This document shows, piece after piece, positions 52,679 to 61,002 of a stretch of DNA of 64,000 bases. Made by a program: the position numbers and the translations under genes. Source of the DNA: Saccharospirillum mangrovi (GTDB taxonomy: Bacteria; Pseudomonadota; Gammaproteobacteria; Pseudomonadales; Natronospirillaceae); assembly GCF_003367315.1 (NCBI RefSeq), contig NZ_CP031415.1, positions 2,292,001 through 2,356,000 on the forward strand, written 5' to 3'. The notes beneath the pieces are model-generated. The model was not told where the DNA came from, searched no databases, and saw nothing but the letters and a program-made list of their open reading frames with translations. Each line of letters opens with the position of its first letter. Positions within the stretch are counted from its first letter, which is position 1.

Positions 52679-53224
52679 TCACTCCGCCCGCCCCTGCGGA
52701 TAAAAAATCAGATTGTGCAGCCGCACCGGCTGGTCGGGGCTGTCGTTGCGGTAACCGTGCGGCTGGTCAGCAGCAAAACGCCAGACATCGCCGGGGCCGA
52801 GCCGGTGCCAGTCGCCATCACTGAGTACCGACATCCAACCGCTGATCACAATCACATGCTCTACCACCCCGCGCTCGTGCGCTTCGGATTCACGCACAGA
52901 ACCCGGCGCCAATTCCAGTTCCAGCAGTTCTGAGCGCAAGTCGCGGTCGTAGCCGATCAGCGGTCGCACGCTGAGGCCATCGCCAACCGGCGCCAACTCG
53001 TGCGTCGTGGCCGCCGGCACGGTCAGCGCCGCCATCAATTGCGAAAACGACAACTCATAGCCGCGCGCCAGCTTCCACAGCGTATTCAGCGTCGGGCTGG
53101 ATTCACCGCGCTCAATCTGGCCGAGCATGGCTTTGCTGACGCCGGTGGCGGTGGCGGCACGGTCCAGGCTCCAGCCGCGACTTTGGCGCAGTGTTTTCAG
53201 CCCTTGGGCGAGTTCGTCTTGCAT
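52679..53224 (-). CDS. XRE-family regulator with C-terminal cupin
   Basis: A 181-residue regulator. Residues 8-62 are an XRE helix-turn-helix (SLDRAATATGVSKAMLGQIE, with RGESSPTLNTLWKLARG), and residues 105-175 a cupin_2 ligand-binding barrel (ELAPGSVRESEAHERGVVEH). It is divergent from a BenE-type transporter across 88 bases that contain two matching dyads, so it most likely controls that transporter and itself, sensing the transported compound. Confidence 0.93.
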   Translation of the reverse strand: MQDELAQGLKTLRQSRGWSLDRAATATGVSKAMLGQIERGESSPTLNTLWKLARGYELSFSQLMAALTVPAATTHELAPVGDGLSVRPLIGYDRDLRSELLELELAPGSVRESEAHERGVVEHVIVISGWMSVLSDGDWHRLGPGDVWRFAADQPHGYRNDSPDQPVRLHNLIFYPQGRAE

Positions 53225-53237
53225 GGTCGCTTCGCTT

Positions 53238-53253
53238 GTGCGCTATAACGCAC
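53238..53253. promoter_or_regulatory. Operator 1 of the XRE-cupin/BenE divergent region
   Basis: GTGCG-CTATAA-CGCAC is a perfect 5-6-5 inverted repeat, 14 bases before the XRE-cupin start. A near-copy lies 37 bases away, and the two share TATAACGCAC. Paired, evenly spaced sites suggest cooperative binding by the regulator encoded next to them. Confidence 0.6.
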
Positions 53254-53274
53254 GATGTTAGAGTCCGGCGCATT

Positions 53275-53290
53275 GTACGTTATAACGCAC
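53275..53290. promoter_or_regulatory. Operator 2 of the XRE-cupin/BenE divergent region
   Basis: GTACG-TTATAA-CGCAC is a one-mismatch inverted repeat, 37 bases centre-to-centre from operator 1 and 22 bases before the BenE start. The AT-rich TTATAA centre may also serve as part of a -10 element for the transporter. Confidence 0.6.
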
Positions 53291-53312
53291 ACCCATCACA
53301 CAGGACTTTTCC

Positions 53313-54488
53313 ATGCTTCGGGATTTCTCACTCGCCAGCGTCAGCGCCGGTCTGATCGCGGTCTTGGTTGGTTTCAGCAGTTCGGCGGTGATCATCTTTC
53401 AGGCCGCGTCCGCCGCCGGTACCGACGCCGCCCAGGCCGGTTCCTGGCTGTGGGCGCTCGGTTTGGGCATGGGTATCACGTCCATTGGTTTGTCGTTACA
53501 GCACCGGCTGCCGCTGGTGACCGCCTGGTCAACACCGGGCGCGGCGGTGTTGGCGGTGAGTCTGGGCGATTTCTCGCTGCATCAGGCGATTGGCGCTTTT
53601 GTCGCCACCGGCGTGCTGATCTTTCTGGCGGGACTGAGTGGACAAGCCGAGCGGCTGACGCGTCGGCTCAGCCCGGCCATTGCCGGTGCCATGCTGGCGG
53701 GCGTGTTGCTGCCGTTCGGGCTTAAAGCCTTTGCCGCGTTGAACGATGCGCCGTTGCTTTCGGGTGTGATGGTGGTGAGCTATTTTCTGGCGCGGCTGTG
53801 GGCTCCGCGTTTTGCCGTCTTGATTGTCGCCGCTATCGGACTCGCGCTGGCGTTGTGGCTCGGTCAGGTCGCGACTGACCAGTGGCAATGGGCGTTCGGG
53901 CAACCCGTCTGGCAAGCACCGGTGTTTTCCTGGCAAGCCTTGTTGTCACTCACCTTGCCGTTGTTTCTGGTGACGATGGCGTCGCAAAACCTGCCCGGCA
54001 TCGCCACGTTAACCGCTGCCGGCTACCCCTCGCCCACGTCGTCGATGCTGAAATGGACCGGCGCAACCACCACTGTGCTCGCCCCCTTCGGTGCCTTCGC
54101 GTTGAACCTCGCGGCCATTACCGCTGCGCTGTGCATGACCGAAGACGCCCACCCGGACAAGTCCAAGCGCTACACAGCGGCGGTGTCGGCGGGCGTGTTT
54201 TACGTCTTGCTGGGCGTAATGGCGGCAACGGTGGTGGCGTTTTTTGAATCGGTGCCTGCGGCTTACCTGGCAACCTTGGCCGGGCTGGCATTGTTGCCGA
54301 CGTTAGGGTCGGCTTTATTGATGGCGTTGCAGGATGAAAACGACCGCGAGGCGGCCCTGGTCACTCTGTTGGTGACCACCGCCAATGTCACCTTGTTCGG
54401 CATTGGCGGTGCGTTTTGGGGGCTGGTGTTCGGCTATCTGGTACGCAGCCGCCAGCCCGTATTGGCGTGGTTGAAAGGCTTGCGTTAA
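53313..54488 (+). CDS. benE: BenE-family benzoate/H+ symporter-like transporter
   Basis: A 391-residue inner-membrane protein with about eleven to twelve helices, matching the BenE family by length and by the opening FSLASVSAGLIAVLVGFSSS and LVTAWSTPGAAVLAVSLGDF (the anion-binding half-helix region), and LVTMASQNLPGIATLTAAGY later. The family includes benzoate:H+ symporters, but members also occur without aromatic degradation genes, as here, so the substrate is not settled. It is divergent from the XRE-cupin regulator. Its stop overlaps the converging crotonase stop by four bases. Confidence 0.9.
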   Translation: MLRDFSLASVSAGLIAVLVGFSSSAVIIFQAASAAGTDAAQAGSWLWALGLGMGITSIGLSLQHRLPLVTAWSTPGAAVLAVSLGDFSLHQAIGAFVATGVLIFLAGLSGQAERLTRRLSPAIAGAMLAGVLLPFGLKAFAALNDAPLLSGVMVVSYFLARLWAPRFAVLIVAAIGLALALWLGQVATDQWQWAFGQPVWQAPVFSWQALLSLTLPLFLVTMASQNLPGIATLTAAGYPSPTSSMLKWTGATTTVLAPFGAFALNLAAITAALCMTEDAHPDKSKRYTAAVSAGVFYVLLGVMAATVVAFFESVPAAYLATLAGLALLPTLGSALLMALQDENDREAALVTLLVTTANVTLFGIGGAFWGLVFGYLVRSRQPVLAWLKGLR

Positions 54489-55237
54489 GCCTTTTCGCGA
54501 GCAGCGAAAAACGCCTCGGCGGCGTGACGGAACTCATCGCTCTGCAAGCGTTTTTGGAACTGGCGCGCTTCGTCGTCGATGGCGTTCAGAATGAAGCTCA
54601 TGTAGGCCTGCTTCATCAGTTTCTTGGTCGCCTGAATCGCTTCAGTCGGTTGCGCCGCCAGCAACTGCGCTTGCTGGTTGGCGGCGTGCAGGTAGTTCTC
54701 GTCGCCAAACACAGCGTTGATCAAACCCGCCTGCAAGGCTTCCTGCGGGCCAAAAGCTTTACCCAGCATCAGCCACTCGGCGGCCTTGTTGTGGCCCACG
54801 CGCAACGGCAACAGCACCGAGGACGCGTTTTCCGGCACCAGCCCCAGGCTCACGAACGGCAGCTGAAACTCTGCGCTGTCGCCGCTGTACACCAGATCGC
54901 AATGCAGCAACATGGTGGTGCCAATGCCAATGGCCGGGCCGTTCACGGCAGCAACGATGGGCTTGGGGAAATCGGCCATCGTCTTCAGGAACTGCATGAC
55001 GGGGGCGTCGTCTTCGTCGAAGGGTTTGGTGAGAAAATCCTGCAAGTCGTTTCCGGCGGTGAAGCAGAATTTCTGGCCCGACAACAACACCACTCGGGCA
55101 TCGGGGTCGTGTTTGGCGTCGTTCAGAGCGCGCCGTAACTCGATGTACATGGCTTCGGTCAGGGCGTTGCGTTTTTCCGGCCGGTTCAAAGTCAGTTCGA
55201 GTACGCCGTTGTTTAATCGTTGAATGATTTCGGTCAT
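54485..55237 (-). CDS. Enoyl-CoA hydratase/isomerase family protein
   Basis: A 250-residue crotonase-fold enzyme acting on acyl-CoA thioesters. LTLNRPEKRNALTEAMY forms the CoA pocket, AGNDLQDFL and VNGPAIGIGTTMLLHCDLVY the oxyanion hole, and FVSLGLVPENASSVLLP the active-site region; the last has Glu where isomerases of the Eci2/PaaG type place the acid. Delta-isomerase or hydratase activity cannot be separated. GAGGA precedes the ATG at 55237; the 5-codon longer frame is rejected. A palindrome typical of TetR-type fatty-acid regulators lies upstream. Confidence 0.9.
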   Translation of the reverse strand: MTEIIQRLNNGVLELTLNRPEKRNALTEAMYIELRRALNDAKHDPDARVVLLSGQKFCFTAGNDLQDFLTKPFDEDDAPVMQFLKTMADFPKPIVAAVNGPAIGIGTTMLLHCDLVYSGDSAEFQLPFVSLGLVPENASSVLLPLRVGHNKAAEWLMLGKAFGPQEALQAGLINAVFGDENYLHAANQQAQLLAAQPTEAIQATKKLMKQAYMSFILNAIDDEARQFQKRLQSDEFRHAAEAFFAAREKA

Positions 55238-55283
55238 GGCGAAGGTCCTCACTGCGTTGGTCTTCTTGTCGATTCAATTTAAA

Positions 55284-55293
55284 CAAACGTTTG
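55284..55293. promoter_or_regulatory. CAAACGTTTG palindrome upstream of the crotonase gene
   Basis: A perfect 10-bp palindrome in an AT-rich stretch (AAACAAACGTTTGAAT), 47 bases before the crotonase start. The half-sites CAAAC/GTTTG are those of PsrA/FadR-like TetR regulators of fatty-acid genes, though the central spacing here is zero. No regulator gene is adjacent. Confidence 0.45.
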
Positions 55294-55449
55294 AATAATG
55301 CAAAGTCGGACTGTTCTGCGCCTGCGTAAAGCTAGCCGGCCAGCGCATCGTTCCGGCTAGGAAACCCTTCGTTAACCCCTTGGTATGACTCCGAAATCAC
55401 CGTTTTTGGTGTACACTTCGCCGCCATCGCCCACGGCCAGGAGACCTTC

Positions 55450-56964
55450 ATGACGGCTATCAAGCAGGACGACCTCATTCAGAGCGTCGCCGATGCGCTC
55501 CAGTTTATTTCCTACTACCACCCGCAGGATTTTATCCAGGCCATCCACGCCGCTTACGAGCGTGAAGAGTCACAGGCCGCCAAAGACGCCATGGCGCAAA
55601 TTCTGCTCAACAGCCGCATGTGCGCCGAAGGCCACCGGCCCATCTGCCAGGACACCGGCATTGTTACCGTCTTCCTGAATATCGGCATGAACGTGCGCTT
55701 TGACGACGCCACCATGGGCGTTGAAGACATGGTCAACGAAGGCGTACGCCGCGCCTACACTCACCCGGACAACGTACTGCGCGCCTCCGTTCTGGCCGAT
55801 CCGGACGGCAAGCGCCAGAACACCAAAGACAACACCCCGGCGGTCATTCACACCCGCCTGGTACCGGGCGACACCCTCGAAGTGCACGTCGCAGCCAAAG
55901 GCGGCGGCAGTGAAGCCAAATCCAAATTCGCCATGCTGAACCCGTCCGATTCGATTCTGGACTGGGTATTGAAAGTCGTCCCGGAAATGGGCGCCGGCTG
56001 GTGCCCGCCGGGCATGCTCGGCATCGGCATCGGCGGTACCGCTGAAAAAGCCATGTTGATGGCGAAAGAATCGCTGCTCGAACCCATCGACATTAACGAA
56101 CTGAAAGCACGCGGCCCGCAAAACCGGGGTGAAGAGTTGCGCCTGGAAATCTTCGAAGGCGTCAACAAACTCGGCATCGGTGCCCAAGGCCTGGGCGGCC
56201 TGACCACGGTACTTGACGTGAAAGTGATGGAAGCGCCGACACACGCCGCCAACAAGCCGGTGGCGATCATCCCCAACTGCGCCGCCACCCGCCACACCCA
56301 CTTCACGCTCGACGGTTCCGGCGTTGCCAAACTGAAACACCCGCGTCTGGAAGACTGGCCCGACATCGTTTGGGACGCCGGCCCCACCGCCCGCCGCGTC
56401 AACCTCGATACGCTGACCAAAGAAGAGATGCTGGAATGGCAACCGGGCGACACCCTGCTGCTGAACGGCAAGATGTACACCGGCCGCGATGCCGCCCATA
56501 AACGCATGGTCGATATGATCAACAAGGGTGAAAAACTGCCGGTCGATTTCACCAACAAGATGATCTACTACGTTGGCCCGGTAGACCCGGTGCGCGACGA
56601 AGTCGTCGGCCCGGCCGGCCCGACCACCGCCACGCGCATGGATAAATTCACCGACACCGTGCTCGAACACACCGGCCTGATCGGCATGGTCGGCAAAGCC
56701 GAACGCGGCCCTATTGCCATTGAAGCCATCGCCAAGCACAAAGCCAGTTATTTGATGGCCGTTGGTGGCGCGGCGTATCTGGTGTCCAAAGCCATTCGCG
56801 ACGCCAAAGTGGTGGCGTTTGAAGACCTGGGTATGGAAGCCATTTACGAGTTCGACGTGGTCGATATGCCAGTCACTGTCGCCGTTGATACCGCCGGCAA
56901 TTCAGTACACAAAACCGGCCCGCAACAATGGGCGGCGAAAATACTGGCGAAAGAAGTGAGTTGA
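55450..56964 (+). CDS. fumA: Class I (iron-sulfur) fumarate hydratase
   Basis: Fumarase interconverts fumarate and malate in the TCA cycle using a [4Fe-4S] cluster. The 504-residue single-chain form has both lobes: the alpha part (residues 1-290) with GHRPICQDTGIV and GAGWCPPGMLGIGIGGTAEK, and the beta part (about 300-504) with the tartrate-dehydratase-like VVGPAGPTTATRMDKFTDTV. The cluster cysteines are expected in GHRPICQD, in IIPNCAATRH, and one in between. The gene is flanked downstream by a terminator held between inverted repeats. A separate class II fumarase may exist elsewhere. Confidence 0.95.
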   Translation: MTAIKQDDLIQSVADALQFISYYHPQDFIQAIHAAYEREESQAAKDAMAQILLNSRMCAEGHRPICQDTGIVTVFLNIGMNVRFDDATMGVEDMVNEGVRRAYTHPDNVLRASVLADPDGKRQNTKDNTPAVIHTRLVPGDTLEVHVAAKGGGSEAKSKFAMLNPSDSILDWVLKVVPEMGAGWCPPGMLGIGIGGTAEKAMLMAKESLLEPIDINELKARGPQNRGEELRLEIFEGVNKLGIGAQGLGGLTTVLDVKVMEAPTHAANKPVAIIPNCAATRHTHFTLDGSGVAKLKHPRLEDWPDIVWDAGPTARRVNLDTLTKEEMLEWQPGDTLLLNGKMYTGRDAAHKRMVDMINKGEKLPVDFTNKMIYYVGPVDPVRDEVVGPAGPTTATRMDKFTDTVLEHTGLIGMVGKAERGPIAIEAIAKHKASYLMAVGGAAYLVSKAIRDAKVVAFEDLGMEAIYEFDVVDMPVTVAVDTAGNSVHKTGPQQWAAKILAKEVS

Positions 56965-57093
56965 TTTAGACGCTCGACGGGAGACGCTGAATAGCGAAAA
57001 CCCTTCGCTTCTTGCGCAATTAAAAAGGGAGTTACCGTCAGGTAGCTCCCTTTTTCGTATCGGGCGTTCAGCGTCTTCCGTTAAGCGTCTCCC
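56965..57093. repeat. Terminator-bearing inverted-repeat element after fumA
   Basis: A 27-base left arm (56965-56991) and right arm (57067-57093) are inverted copies of each other with about 21 of 27 positions matching; each arm itself contains AGACGCT twice. Between them lie the small hairpin AGCGAA-AACCC-TTCGCT and a 15-bp terminator stem. The left arm starts right after the fumA stop. The structure looks like a small mobile-type or REP-like unit that has supplied the gene's terminator; other copies cannot be seen in this window. Confidence 0.55.
57022..57055. terminator. Terminator between fumA and the glycosyltransferase gene
   Basis: A 15-bp stem AAAAAGGGAGTTACC / GGTAGCTCCCTTTTT with one G-T wobble and a GTCA loop, T-rich on both strands, suits both converging genes. 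It lies inside the inverted-repeat element described at 56965-57093. Confidence 0.9.
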
Positions 57094-57101
57094 ACTGCGA
57101 C

Positions 57102-59369
57102 TCAGCTCTCCTTGGCCGACACTCTAACGCCCTTGCGTTCCGCTTCGCTCGCCAACACATGCGCATAAATTTCAGCGACATCGGCAGCAAACCGATCGAT
57201 GGCGAAGTCGCGTGCAAAACTCAGAGCCTGATCGGCCAAACGCTCACGCTCGTCATCGTTTTCCAGTAATTGCTGCACGCGTTCAACCCATTGGGTGCGG
57301 TCTTCGCGCGTTTTAAAACCGTTGAAGCCTTCGCGCACCACATCGTCGATACCGCTGGAACGCACCGCCACCACCGGCAAACGCGCGGCCATGGCTTCGA
57401 GGATCACCATGCCCTGGGTTTCCGATTTCGAGGCAAACAAAAACGCATCGCCGAGCTGGTAATAAACCGCCATGTCATCTGGCGGCACCGGGCCGACCAG
57501 ATGTACGCAGTCGCTCAAATTCTTATCGTCGATGCGTTGCTGCAAAGCCGCGCGTTCTTCGCCATCGCCAATCAACAAACACTTGAACGAACGCGCACTG
57601 CGGCGACGCAATTCCGCCAATGCATCGATCATAAAACCGATGTTTTTTTCTTTGCTCAGTCGCGACACCGACACAAACACACAATCGTCTGCGCTGATGT
57701 TCCATTGGTCGCGCAACTTTTCCATCGCCGCTTCATCGCGCTGCTGAAAACGTTCAAAATCGATACCGGTTGGCTGCACGTACAAATTCGTAGTCACGCC
57801 AATTACACGCAGATATTCCTCGGCCGATTGCGTTGGCACAATCACACCGGCGCAGCGATTGGCAAAACGCCGCACCAGGCTGTGCGAAATCCAGTTACGG
57901 AACAACGGCCCTGGCAGCGGCACGTAATGGGCGTAATGTTCCAACCGCGTGTGGTAGGTGTACACCGCTGGCACACGCAACGCCTTGGCCCATAACAGCC
58001 CAAACCAACCCAGCCAGAACGGATGGTGGATGTGCACCACCTCTGGTTTGAACGCCATCATCGCTTTGCGGGCACGCCGGGAAATGGGATTAGCCATGCG
58101 GAATTCACCGCCTTTGCCCAACGCCATCCAGGAACGCAACCGCACAATCTCTTCCGGGTTTTCATCCTTTTTCTGATCGCGGTAACTCGGTGAAACAATC
58201 ATCACCTTATGCCCCAGCGTCACCAGGCCGCGCCGCAATCGCTCAATGGAAATCGGCACGCCGCCGATAAAGGGCAAATAGTTATTGGTGACCATCAACA
58301 CACGCAGTGGCTTGTTGCGGAACGGCTCCACATCCAGATCGAAATTCGGGTAGTAATCGCGGTCAACAAAAAGACGGGTATAGAGCTTGATGGCAACCGC
58401 CATCAGGGCGAGTAACACCAACAGAAAATTCAACCGACCGACGTAAAACAGCGAGTGAATAAAGAGCCACAAACTTTCCAGCGTTTTCATCAGCTGGTTC
58501 TGGCCGATGTCCAACCGTTTCATATCGATGCTGACGTTGTCGCCATCCACGCTAACGCTGACGTAGTGGTAAAAACTGGTGTCGTTGTTCAGCACCAGAC
58601 CACCCGCGCCGCCAGTGGCGATATAGAGAATGCCTTTGTGTTCCTGGCGATCAAACAAATGCAGGTCGGACGAAAATACCGCTGTTACCTGATAACGACT
58701 GAACAGCGTCATTAAGTCTTGCCCGAAGGGGGTATCGACCAGATAGTCTTCGGCGAAATCCACCGGCGAGTCGAGTTCGGGTTTTAAGAAGGCGTCGCCC
58801 AAAAACACAAAGCGATGCTGCGGTTGCTCGTCCAGTAATTGTTGTTTCAGCCAATACAATTGAAAGTTGTAGGCGTCCGGGTCGGTGGTATCGAGAAAAA
58901 TAAACTGGCTGTTGCCGGCTTTGAACGAGTAAAAATACGGGCCGAAATGTTCGTAGAAATGAAACGACCCAAAGATGCTCGATTCGTTTTCGCCAACGGT
59001 TAACAGATACGGCATCTCAAGATGGCTGAGCGAGCGATACAGCGCCCGGTATTTATCTTCACCACCGCCGCTGACGGCGTTACCCGCCGAGACTAAAAAA
59101 TCCGTTTCATTCTGGTTGATGATCGGAATCATGGTGCGTTCAAACACCCCGACTGAGTTGTTGATATTACCGACCACGGTAAACGATAACTGGCTCTTAC
59201 CGGCGAGTTCCGACTGCACCCGTTCAATCTGATCGGCGTGTACGGCGGAAAAATCCTGTTCGAAATAAATCAGATAAATGCGATAGCCGACCAACGCCAG
59301 AATCAGCATAACGATGATGTAAAAAATGACCTTCAGCCGCCGCGGCGAAAACCAGCGTTTGAGCGTCAT
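57102..59369 (-). CDS. Membrane-anchored fusion of inactivated metallophosphoesterase-like domain and GT4 glycosyltransferase
   Basis: A 755-residue protein. One helix (14-34) anchors it; residues 60-285 follow the calcineurin-like phosphoesterase pattern, including FYSFKAGNSQFIFLDTTDPD, but metal-ligand positions are replaced: GNIN (67-70) for GDIH, AGNAV (95-99) for GD, GEN (126-128) for GNH, GD (191-192) for a His, and SDLH (234-237) for GHxH. A second helix (310-332) leads to a GT4 glycosyltransferase (355-740) with NYLPFIGGVPISIERLRRGL, LIGDGEERAAL and the acceptor-site SETQGMVILEAMA. Likely adds a sugar to a lipid or polysaccharide at the inner membrane. Its start overlaps the upstream UPF0104-type gene's stop by four bases. 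Confidence 0.85.
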   Translation of the reverse strand: MTLKRWFSPRRLKVIFYIIVMLILALVGYRIYLIYFEQDFSAVHADQIERVQSELAGKSQLSFTVVGNINNSVGVFERTMIPIINQNETDFLVSAGNAVSGGGEDKYRALYRSLSHLEMPYLLTVGENESSIFGSFHFYEHFGPYFYSFKAGNSQFIFLDTTDPDAYNFQLYWLKQQLLDEQPQHRFVFLGDAFLKPELDSPVDFAEDYLVDTPFGQDLMTLFSRYQVTAVFSSDLHLFDRQEHKGILYIATGGAGGLVLNNDTSFYHYVSVSVDGDNVSIDMKRLDIGQNQLMKTLESLWLFIHSLFYVGRLNFLLVLLALMAVAIKLYTRLFVDRDYYPNFDLDVEPFRNKPLRVLMVTNNYLPFIGGVPISIERLRRGLVTLGHKVMIVSPSYRDQKKDENPEEIVRLRSWMALGKGGEFRMANPISRRARKAMMAFKPEVVHIHHPFWLGWFGLLWAKALRVPAVYTYHTRLEHYAHYVPLPGPLFRNWISHSLVRRFANRCAGVIVPTQSAEEYLRVIGVTTNLYVQPTGIDFERFQQRDEAAMEKLRDQWNISADDCVFVSVSRLSKEKNIGFMIDALAELRRRSARSFKCLLIGDGEERAALQQRIDDKNLSDCVHLVGPVPPDDMAVYYQLGDAFLFASKSETQGMVILEAMAARLPVVAVRSSGIDDVVREGFNGFKTREDRTQWVERVQQLLENDDERERLADQALSFARDFAIDRFAADVAEIYAHVLASEAERKGVRVSAKES

Positions 59370-60445
59370 GGACGAACTCCGTCAGTCAATTCCCGGTGCG
59401 TAACAAAGAGGCCAATCAACAGACCCAGATAAATGGTCAAAACGCGCCAGCCCACGGTTACCAACACCAGATGGCTGACCGTCAACACATCGGAAAACAA
59501 GTGACCAAACACGCCTTCGGCAATGCCCGATGCGCCGGGCGTGGGCGAGAAATACATGATAAAGGTAGTGATGACCATGCGGCCGATCACCAGCCAGTAT
59601 TCCAGATCGTAACCCAGCGCCCACAGCAGCACCGCCGGGAACGAGAACAGCGATAACAGGAACAATGCCGTGAACAACCAGGACGCCAGAATGTCGCGCC
59701 AGCGACCGGAAAAATACTGTCCAAAACCCTGAGCAAAACGGCGCAATTCACGCACCAGCCGATACCGCCAACGGCGTTGCCGATGTGCGGAAATCAGCTG
59801 CACGGCCTGCAATAGTTTCAGTACCAACAACAGCGGCCGCGCCAACCAAGAGGGCCTTAATAACAGCACGGCGAAAAAGCTCAGATACAGAACCACGCAG
59901 ACGATCAATGTAGGAATTAACGACGATTGTTGTGCGGCGGCTTCGGCACCGGGCAACGTCAGCAACAACACCGGCGTGGCACCAAAAATAAACAACACCG
60001 CCAAAACGGTGCGAATGGTGGTGGCGGTCATGGCGGTGCCGATGGCGACGCCGTGTCGGCGTAAAAACCAGACCTGCGCAAAGCCACCACCGGTTGCCAA
60101 CGGCGTTACGTTGGATACAAAAATATTCAGGAACACCAGCCGCGCCATGGCCGACATTGGCACGCGCTCACCCAGGGCGCGCAAGGTAAACCAAAGCCGC
60201 AAACCATCGGCGCAAAAGTACACCAGCAACAGCAACGCATAACCCAACAGCGCCGCTGGCGATAACAAGCGACGGTCCCACTGCAACGCCTGGCCGGCCA
60301 ACTGGTGATAGACGGTGTAAACCCCCGCCAGGCTCAGCCCGACAAACAGCAAGGTGAACCACAGCAGGCGGCGATAATTGGGTGTGCCGCTAGTGTTGTT
60401 TGAGGCCATCGTGTTTGCGGCGGTAGTGGACGCCCGGTCGCTCAT
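59366..60445 (-). CDS. UPF0104/lysylphosphatidylglycerol-synthase-like membrane protein
   Basis: A 359-residue integral membrane protein with about eight helices, matching the flippase-like transmembrane domain family shared by MprF and AglD. Blocks such as LRLWFTLRALGERVPMSAMA, VFLNIFVSNVTPLATGGGFA and FLRRHGVAIGTAMTATTI are family hallmarks. ATG at 60445 has AGGGA upstream; the extension to 60532 has none. It is directly upstream of and overlaps the glycosyltransferase by four bases, so the pair probably makes and moves a glycosylated lipid or a precursor across the membrane. The direction and cargo are inferred. Confidence 0.85.
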   Translation of the reverse strand: MSDRASTTAANTMASNNTSGTPNYRRLLWFTLLFVGLSLAGVYTVYHQLAGQALQWDRRLLSPAALLGYALLLLVYFCADGLRLWFTLRALGERVPMSAMARLVFLNIFVSNVTPLATGGGFAQVWFLRRHGVAIGTAMTATTIRTVLAVLFIFGATPVLLLTLPGAEAAAQQSSLIPTLIVCVVLYLSFFAVLLLRPSWLARPLLLVLKLLQAVQLISAHRQRRWRYRLVRELRRFAQGFGQYFSGRWRDILASWLFTALFLLSLFSFPAVLLWALGYDLEYWLVIGRMVITTFIMYFSPTPGASGIAEGVFGHLFSDVLTVSHLVLVTVGWRVLTIYLGLLIGLFVTHRELTDGVRP

Positions 60446-60591
60446 ATCATTCCCTGGTTTGGCTGCGTTTTTTTTCACACAAAACTTTGCACACAAAAGA
60501 AAGCCCGGCATGCCGAAGCAAACCGGGCACAAGCAAAAGAGATGGGTCTGGCGCTGTTCGAATCAAGTCCGGGCGGAATAATGCCAAACGT

Positions 60592-61002
60592 TTACAGGCC
60601 GGTGTCGCCATCGTATTTGGGCAGTCCGTCGTCGTACGGGCCGGACCAGGATGGACGATCGGCGTAGAAAATATGCTCCACCGGTCGGGTATCCGGCTCG
60701 TCATCCAGAATGCCCAGCGCCAATCCGACGATGCCCGGACGTTCGTGATCGATAAACAACAGGGTCGAGCCACAGACGCGGCAGAAGGCGCGACTGGCGA
60801 TGTCCGACGAACGATACATCTGCACCAGGTCTTCGCCCTGTTCGTACACCAGATCATCGACCTTCACATTGATGTAGCTGCCGAACGCCGCACCGTGTTG
60901 TTTGCGACACATGGAGCAGTGGCAATGGCTGGCGGTATTGGGCTGCAAAACGGCGCGAATTTTTACGCCGCCGCATAAACAGGACGCGCGCGATTCGCTC
61001 AT
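60592..61002 (-). CDS. GFA/CENP-V domain protein (glutathione-dependent formaldehyde-activating family)
   Basis: A 136-residue zinc-binding protein. Zinc ligands appear as CLCGG (9-11), CHCSMC (27-32) and CRVCGS (about 74-79), the pattern of the GFA domain. The family includes S-hydroxymethyl-glutathione synthase and many proteins of unknown function; the formaldehyde role is not implied by sequence alone, as no formaldehyde dehydrogenase is linked. Its ATG overlaps the HIT gene's stop by four bases. Confidence 0.9.
   Translation of the reverse strand: MSESRASCLCGGVKIRAVLQPNTASHCHCSMCRKQHGAAFGSYINVKVDDLVYEQGEDLVQMYRSSDIASRAFCRVCGSTLLFIDHERPGIVGLALGILDDEPDTRPVEHIFYADRPSWSGPYDDGLPKYDGDTGL

Noticed and set aside
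55570-56739. A 389-codon open frame on the minus strand
   Set aside because: It is the antisense shadow of fumarase, with glycine/valine/histidine-rich composition typical of such shadows.
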